Positions 22,315 through 26,168 of a stretch of 26,168 nucleotides of DNA are shown piece by piece. The translations under genes and the position numbers were made by a program. The notes under the pieces are model-generated. The model had not been told where the DNA came from, did not search any database, and saw only the letters and a list, made by a program, of their open reading frames with translations. Source of the DNA: Oscillospiraceae bacterium (lineage in GTDB: Bacteria; Bacillota; Clostridia; Oscillospirales; Oscillospiraceae). The DNA lies in assembly GCA_020025345.1 (NCBI GenBank), contig JAHHSH010000023.1, positions 1 to 26,168 of the forward strand. Direction: 5' to 3'. Position 1 is the stretch's first letter. Each line of letters starts with the position of its first letter.

Positions 22315-24150
22315 TTACTTGTTTTCGTCCTCGTCTACGACCTTGTAGTCGGCGTCGTAGTACTGACCGTCCTGTGCACCGGCACCGGCGTTGCCGGCCT
22401 GGGTGGGATCACCCTGGGGTGCCTGCTGATAGAGCTTCTCACTCATCTTGGCGAACAGCTGGCTCAGCTCATCGGTGGCGGCCTTGATGGCATCGCTGTC
22501 CTCGCCCTTCAGGGTTTCCTTCAGCTTGTCAATGGCGGCCTGGATGGGAGCCTTCTCGTCAGCGGGGATCTTGTCGCCCAGCTCGCTCAGAGCCTTCTCG
22601 CCCTGGTAGACCATCTGGTCGGCCTGGTTGCGGACTTCCACCTTTTCCTTGATCTTGGCGTCCTCGGCGGCATACTGCTCAGCCTCCTTGACGGCCTTCT
22701 CAATGTCCTCCTTGCTCATGTTGGTGGAGGAGGTGATGGTGATGTGCTGCTCCGTACCGGTGCCCAGATCCTTAGCGGACACGTTGACGATGCCGTTGGC
22801 GTCGATATCGAAAGTCACCTCAATCTGAGGCACACCGCGGCGGGCAGGAGCGATGCCGTCCAGATGGAAGCGGCCCAGGCTCTTGTTGGCGGCAGCCATC
22901 TCACGCTCACCCTGCAGCACGTTGACCTCAACGGAGGTCTGGTTGTCAGCGGCGGTGGAGAAGATCTGGCTCTTCTTAACAGGAATGGTGGTGTTGCGCT
23001 CGATCAGACGGGTGCACACGCCGCCCATGGTCTCAATACCCAGAGACAGGGGAGTCACGTCCAGCAGCAGCAGACCCTTCACATCGCCGGTCAGCACGCC
23101 GGCCTGCAGGGCAGCGCCCATAGCCACGCACTCATCGGGGTTGATGCCCTTGAAGGGCTCGTTGCCGGTGAAGGACTTCACAGCGTCCACAACGGCGGGG
23201 ATACGGCTGGAGCCGCCCACCATCAGCACCTTGCTCAGGTCGCTGGGCTGCAGACCTGCATCGGACATAGCCTGACGGACGGGGCCCATGGTGGCGTCCA
23301 CCAGATGACCGGTCAGCTCGTTGAACTTGGCGCGGGTCAGGGTGACATCCAGATGCTTGGGGCCGGTGGCGTCAGCGGTGATATAGGGCAGGTTGATGTT
23401 GGAGGTGGTCACGCCACTGAGCTCGATCTTAGCCTTCTCAGCGGCTTCCTTCAGACGCTGCATAGCGACCTTGTCGCCGCTCAGGTCAATGCCGTCGGTG
23501 CGCTTGAACTCGCTGACCAGATACTTGATGATGCACTGGTCGAAGTCATCGCCGCCCAGACGGTTGTTACCGGCAGTAGCCAGAACCTCGATGACGCCGT
23601 CGTCGATCTCCAGGATGGAGACATCGAAGGTACCGCCGCCCAGGTCGTAGACCATGATGCGCTGGGTCTGCTCCTTATCCACACCGTAAGCCAGAGCGGC
23701 TGCGGTGGGCTCGTTGATGATACGCTTGACCTCCAGACCGGCGATCTTACCGGCATCCTTGGTGGCCTGACGCTGTGCGTCGGTGAAGTAAGCGGGGACG
23801 GTGATAACGGCCTCGGTGACGGGAGTGCCCAGATAGGCCTCGGCGTCAGACTTCAGCTTCTGCAGGATCATAGCGCTGATTTCCTGAGGGGTGTAGGCCT
23901 TGCCGTCGATGTCGACGCGGTGGTCAGAACCCATCTCACGCTTGATGGAAGAAATGGTGCGGTCGGGGTTGGTGATAGCCTGACGCTTAGCCACCTGGCC
24001 GACCATACGCTCACCGGTCTTGGAGAAAGCCACCACGGAAGGGGTGGTGCGGTTACCCTCGGCGTTGGCGATAACGACAGCGTCGCCGCCTTCCATAACG
24101 GCTACGCAGGAGTTGGTTGTACCCAGATCAATACCGATCACTTTAGACAT
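22315..24150 (-). CDS. dnaK: Chaperone protein DnaK (Hsp70)
   Basis: 611 residues. The ATPase domain starts with IGIDLGTTNS, followed by VYDLGGGTFDVSI, the VGGSSRIPAV motif and the linker LLLLDVTPLSLGIETMGG that leads into the peptide-binding domain. The tail ends in DYKVVDEDENK, a variant of the usual acidic C-terminus. It binds unfolded segments in an ATP cycle driven by DnaJ and GrpE. The start is ATG at 24150, with TAGGAGG about 8 bases upstream. It lies 72 bases after grpE; a small GGGGC-AAA-GCCCC hairpin (24198-24210) is in that gap, and there is no second CIRCE. Confidence 0.99.
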   Translation of the reverse strand: MSKVIGIDLGTTNSCVAVMEGGDAVVIANAEGNRTTPSVVAFSKTGERMVGQVAKRQAITNPDRTISSIKREMGSDHRVDIDGKAYTPQEISAMILQKLKSDAEAYLGTPVTEAVITVPAYFTDAQRQATKDAGKIAGLEVKRIINEPTAAALAYGVDKEQTQRIMVYDLGGGTFDVSILEIDDGVIEVLATAGNNRLGGDDFDQCIIKYLVSEFKRTDGIDLSGDKVAMQRLKEAAEKAKIELSGVTTSNINLPYITADATGPKHLDVTLTRAKFNELTGHLVDATMGPVRQAMSDAGLQPSDLSKVLMVGGSSRIPAVVDAVKSFTGNEPFKGINPDECVAMGAALQAGVLTGDVKGLLLLDVTPLSLGIETMGGVCTRLIERNTTIPVKKSQIFSTAADNQTSVEVNVLQGEREMAAANKSLGRFHLDGIAPARRGVPQIEVTFDIDANGIVNVSAKDLGTGTEQHITITSSTNMSKEDIEKAVKEAEQYAAEDAKIKEKVEVRNQADQMVYQGEKALSELGDKIPADEKAPIQAAIDKLKETLKGEDSDAIKAATDELSQLFAKMSEKLYQQAPQGDPTQAGNAGAGAQDGQYYDADYKVVDEDENK

Positions 24151-24222
24151 AATATTTGCCTCCTATTATAGAAAATGTTTTTTATTGATATGTGGATGGG
24201 GCAAAGCCCCGAGTTGACTTGG

Positions 24223-24843
24223 TTAGTTGGCCACCTTGACCATGGAGAAACGCAGGACCTTCTCGCCCATGATGAAGCCCTTCTGGAAGACTTCCACCAC
24301 CATGTTCTCGCCCACGTTCTCATCGTCCACGTGCATCACAGCGTTGTGACGCTCGGGGTCAAAGGGCTGGTTCTCAGCGGGGATCTCCTCCACGCCCAGC
24401 TTGGCGAGGACATCCACAAGCTGCTTGCAGATGAGTTCCATGCCCTGACGGTGGGGATCTGCGGGATCAAACTGATCCAGACCACGCTGCAAATTATCAT
24501 ACACGTCCAGGAAAGGCTTGATGGTGTCGGCCTTGGCGTTGTCGTAGGTGGACTCCTTCTCCTTGGCGGTGCGCTTGCGGTAGTTATCGTACTCAGCGGC
24601 CAGACGGAGATATTTGTCGTTGCTCTCGCTGACGGTTTTGGCCAGCTGTTCCATCTGCTCCATCTGTTCCCGGGTCACGGTGAAGGTGTCACCCTTCTTC
24701 TTATCCTTCTTGGCGTTTTTCTTGGGCGCTTCCTTCTGGGCGTCCTCCGCCTTGGGCGGCTCTTCCCGGTTGACTTCCTCGCTCTGGGGAGCGGTGTTGA
24801 CCTCTTCCTCCTGCGGCAAGTCTTTCTTTTCCATCTCACTCAT
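24223..24843 (-). CDS. grpE: Nucleotide exchange factor GrpE
   Basis: 206 residues. A long acidic and lysine-rich N-terminal tail (about 1-60) precedes the coiled-coil dimer helix (EQMEQMEQLAKTVSESNDKYLRLAAEYDNYRKRTAKE). The C-terminal beta domain ends in NMVVEVFQKGFIMGEKVLRFSMVKVA, the GrpE signature. It releases ADP from DnaK. ATG at 24843 was chosen over the ATG at 24834 because AGGAGG lies 9 bases upstream; the gene overlaps the hrcA stop by 8 bases, so the two are coupled. Confidence 0.97.
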   Translation of the reverse strand: MSEMEKKDLPQEEEVNTAPQSEEVNREEPPKAEDAQKEAPKKNAKKDKKKGDTFTVTREQMEQMEQLAKTVSESNDKYLRLAAEYDNYRKRTAKEKESTYDNAKADTIKPFLDVYDNLQRGLDQFDPADPHRQGMELICKQLVDVLAKLGVEEIPAENQPFDPERHNAVMHVDDENVGENMVVEVFQKGFIMGEKVLRFSMVKVAN

Positions 24844-25891
24844 TCTCTGTATCCTCCTTGGCGGGTAACTGGTGATTATTGCCGAACATACGGCTCAGGC
24901 TCTCGGCGAAGTAACTCAGCCGAGCGGCTACGGTGGCGTAATCCATTCTTGTGGGGCCGACCACGCCAACCAGTCCCCTCATATGATCTCCTATATCGTA
25001 GCTGGCGATCACAACGCTGCTGTCTTTCAGCGCGTCGTTCACATTTTCCGGCCCTATGAGGATCTGCATGGGGCTGTCCTCGGTGGGAACCGGCAGATTC
25101 TCTTTGCTGTCCACCATGAAGCTCATCAGATCCTGCGCCTTGTCCGGATCCCGGTACTCCGGGAATTTCAAAAACTGCGTGGCGCCGGTGGTGGCCACCG
25201 TCTGATGCATGGCCTGCTGGAGTAAGTCGCACGCGTAGTTGCATACTTGGTTTAAAAGCAGGAACCACTCGCCGCTGACTTGATCGGAGAGATTCATCAG
25301 CCGTTGGCTGATCTCCTCGGGGGCAATGCCGGTAAAATGGGTATTTAAAAGGTGGCTCATGTCCGACAGCGCTGCGGCATCTACCGGCAGCTGCGTGTGC
25401 AGAAGTTGGCTTTTCACCCGGCTGTCCGACAGCATCACCACAGAGATGACGCTCATCTCGTCCACAGCGATCAGCTCGAAGCGCTGCACGGTGGCATCCT
25501 GCTGTCCGCTGGTCATGGCGTAGGCCGGATAGCCCACAAACTGGGAAACCATCTGTCCGGCTTGGGAAACCACTTGATCCACTCCGGCCATCTTCTCGGA
25601 GAGAGAAGCGCTGATGTCGGCGGCCTCCTGCTCCGAGAGCGTCCGGCGCTCCATCAATTCGTTGACGTAGAGCCGATAGCCCTTCGGGGACGGGATGCGT
25701 CCGGCAGAGGTGTGTGGCTGTTCCAGATAGCCCATCGCTACCAGATCCGCCAGCTCATTGCGAACGGTGGCGGAACTGATCTTGCCCGGCATCTTCTCGA
25801 CAATGGCCTTGGAGCCGATGGGCTCAGCAGTGGCGACGTAGCCATCTACCACGATCTTCAGTATTTGCTTTTTTCGATCCGTCAATTCCAT
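24836..25891 (-). CDS. hrcA: Heat-inducible transcription repressor HrcA
   Basis: 351 residues. The N-terminal winged helix (LTDRKKQILKIVVDGYVATAEPIGSKAIVEK, then ISSATVRNELADLVAMGYLEQPHTSAGRIPSPKGYRLYVNEL) is diagnostic of HrcA. The rest is the GAF-like sensing domain ending in VGVVGPTRMDYA. It binds CIRCE and represses this operon; GroEL availability modulates it in other Firmicutes. The start is ATG at 25891 after GGAGAG. A perfect CIRCE lies just upstream, so the gene represses itself. It is the first gene of the heat-shock operon. Confidence 0.98.
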   Translation of the reverse strand: MELTDRKKQILKIVVDGYVATAEPIGSKAIVEKMPGKISSATVRNELADLVAMGYLEQPHTSAGRIPSPKGYRLYVNELMERRTLSEQEAADISASLSEKMAGVDQVVSQAGQMVSQFVGYPAYAMTSGQQDATVQRFELIAVDEMSVISVVMLSDSRVKSQLLHTQLPVDAAALSDMSHLLNTHFTGIAPEEISQRLMNLSDQVSGEWFLLLNQVCNYACDLLQQAMHQTVATTGATQFLKFPEYRDPDKAQDLMSFMVDSKENLPVPTEDSPMQILIGPENVNDALKDSSVVIASYDIGDHMRGLVGVVGPTRMDYATVAARLSYFAESLSRMFGNNHQLPAKEDTENE

Positions 25892-25904
25892 ATTGTCTCT
25901 CCAT

Positions 25905-25931
25905 TTAGCACTCCTATTCCCTGAGTGCTAA
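25905..25931 (-). promoter_or_regulatory. CIRCE operator (HrcA binding site)
   Basis: Perfect TTAGCACTC-N9-GAGTGCTAA inverted repeat, 13 bases upstream of the hrcA ATG and just downstream of the sigma-A -10. This is the classic HrcA target and places the operon in class I heat shock. Confidence 0.99.
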
Positions 25932-25934
25932 CCC

Positions 25935-25963
25935 AGTGTACCACCGTGGTGCTGTATTGTCAA
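25935..25963 (-). promoter_or_regulatory. Sigma-A promoter of the hrcA-grpE-dnaK-dnaJ operon
   Basis: Read on the minus strand: perfect -35 TTGACA (25963-25958), 17-base spacer, -10 TACACT (25940-25935), immediately upstream of CIRCE so that bound HrcA would block transcription start. Confidence 0.88.
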
Positions 25964-26004
25964 TAGGACAACGGTAAACGATTTATGAACAAAGGAAAAG
26001 AAGC

Positions 26005-26035
26005 AAAAAAAGCCGCTATCCCTAAGGATAGCGGC
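26005..26035 (-). terminator. Intrinsic terminator of the gene at the right edge
   Basis: Perfect stem GCCGCTATCC / GGATAGCGGC with loop CTAA; on the minus strand it is followed by T7. It lies 25 bases after the stop of the right-edge gene and insulates it from the heat-shock operon. Confidence 0.88.
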
Positions 26036-26060
26036 AAAAATTGGAGCGTGAAGCCGGGAG

Positions 26061-26168
26061 TTATTTTTCTTTAACAGGGGTGATGGTAAGCTCTGCCACG
26101 CTGTGGGCGTCATCCTGCGTGAGGATGGCTTTGCCGGTGGCAACCTTGGTGAGGGTCTTGTCCTCCTT
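26061..26168 (-). CDS. C-terminal end of an unidentified protein (5' part outside window)
   Basis: Thirty-five codons followed by TAA at 26063-26061. The visible residues (KVATGKAILTQDDAHSVAEL, ending TPVKEK) look like a short beta-rich C-terminus with a charged tail, and do not identify a family. The open frame runs to the window edge, codon use is like that of the neighbours, and a strong terminator follows, so it is probably a real gene. Confidence 0.6.
   Translation of the reverse strand, partial: KEDKTLTKVATGKAILTQDDAHSVAELTITPVKEK

Noticed and set aside
24165..24170. TATAAT-like sequence before dnaK on the minus strand as an internal promoter
   Set aside because: It directly abuts the AGGAGG site, so a transcript from it would start at or beyond the ribosome binding site, and no -35 is found at 17 bases.
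22744..24171. 475-codon plus-strand open frame opposite dnaK
   Set aside because: Antisense to dnaK; composition is that of a reversed coding strand and there is no ribosome binding site.

Overview
The window looks like chromosomal DNA from a spore-forming, GC-rich Firmicute of the class Clostridia, most like the Oscillospiraceae/Ruminococcaceae gut group. The evidence is an orphan spoVAC, HrcA/CIRCE control of the dnaK operon, AGGAGG-type ribosome binding sites, sigma-A promoters of the TTGACA-N17-TATAAT type, and several Clostridia-type small genes (DUF3783, DUF4015 putative glycosyl hydrolase, SpoVAC). I cannot name a genus from sequence alone. I see no insertion sequence, prophage, CRISPR array, toxin-antitoxin pair or rRNA; this is ordinary housekeeping chromosome with a few uncharacterised genes.

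Layout. 1-3.9 kb: a truncated membrane-anchored LysM/G5 protein (minus strand) diverges from an XRE-type regulator followed by lepA. 4.0-6.5 kb: a strong promoter, a highly structured leader with an intrinsic-terminator-like stem, then a PLP aminotransferase and an ornithine cyclodeaminase/mu-crystallin family oxidoreductase. 6.5-8.4 kb: a MATE exporter with a possible operator, convergent with an orphan spoVAC. 8.5-10.0 kb: a small 2[4Fe-4S] ferredoxin whose stop overlaps the start of hemW. 10.0-10.75 kb: an unrecognised 156-residue protein with a long perfect palindrome next to its promoter.

10.76-14.14 kb (minus strand): four genes with 1-4 base overlaps, in transcription order radical SAM/SPASM protein, mutY, tdk, PflX-like radical SAM protein. 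14.28-17.4 kb (minus strand): a D-alanyl-D-alanine carboxypeptidase, pgi and a small P-loop protein. 17.5-18.7 kb: tRNA-Gly(CCC), a YgjV-like membrane protein (minus strand) and a DUF3783 protein (plus strand).

18.73-25.96 kb (minus strand): the class I heat-shock operon hrcA-grpE-dnaK-dnaJ with a perfect CIRCE and a sigma-A promoter. It appears to continue without a visible terminator into a PHP-family phosphatase, rpiB and a DUF4015 protein, making a possible seven-gene unit. The window ends in the last 35 codons of another minus-strand gene.

The items most worth a second look are the structured leader before the aminotransferase (candidate riboswitch or attenuator), the two palindromes sharing TTGTAC/GTACAA cores near 10.6-10.75 kb, the ferredoxin-HemW coupling, the radical SAM pair around mutY/tdk, and the small P-loop protein. 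None is proven to be a new system from the sequence alone.
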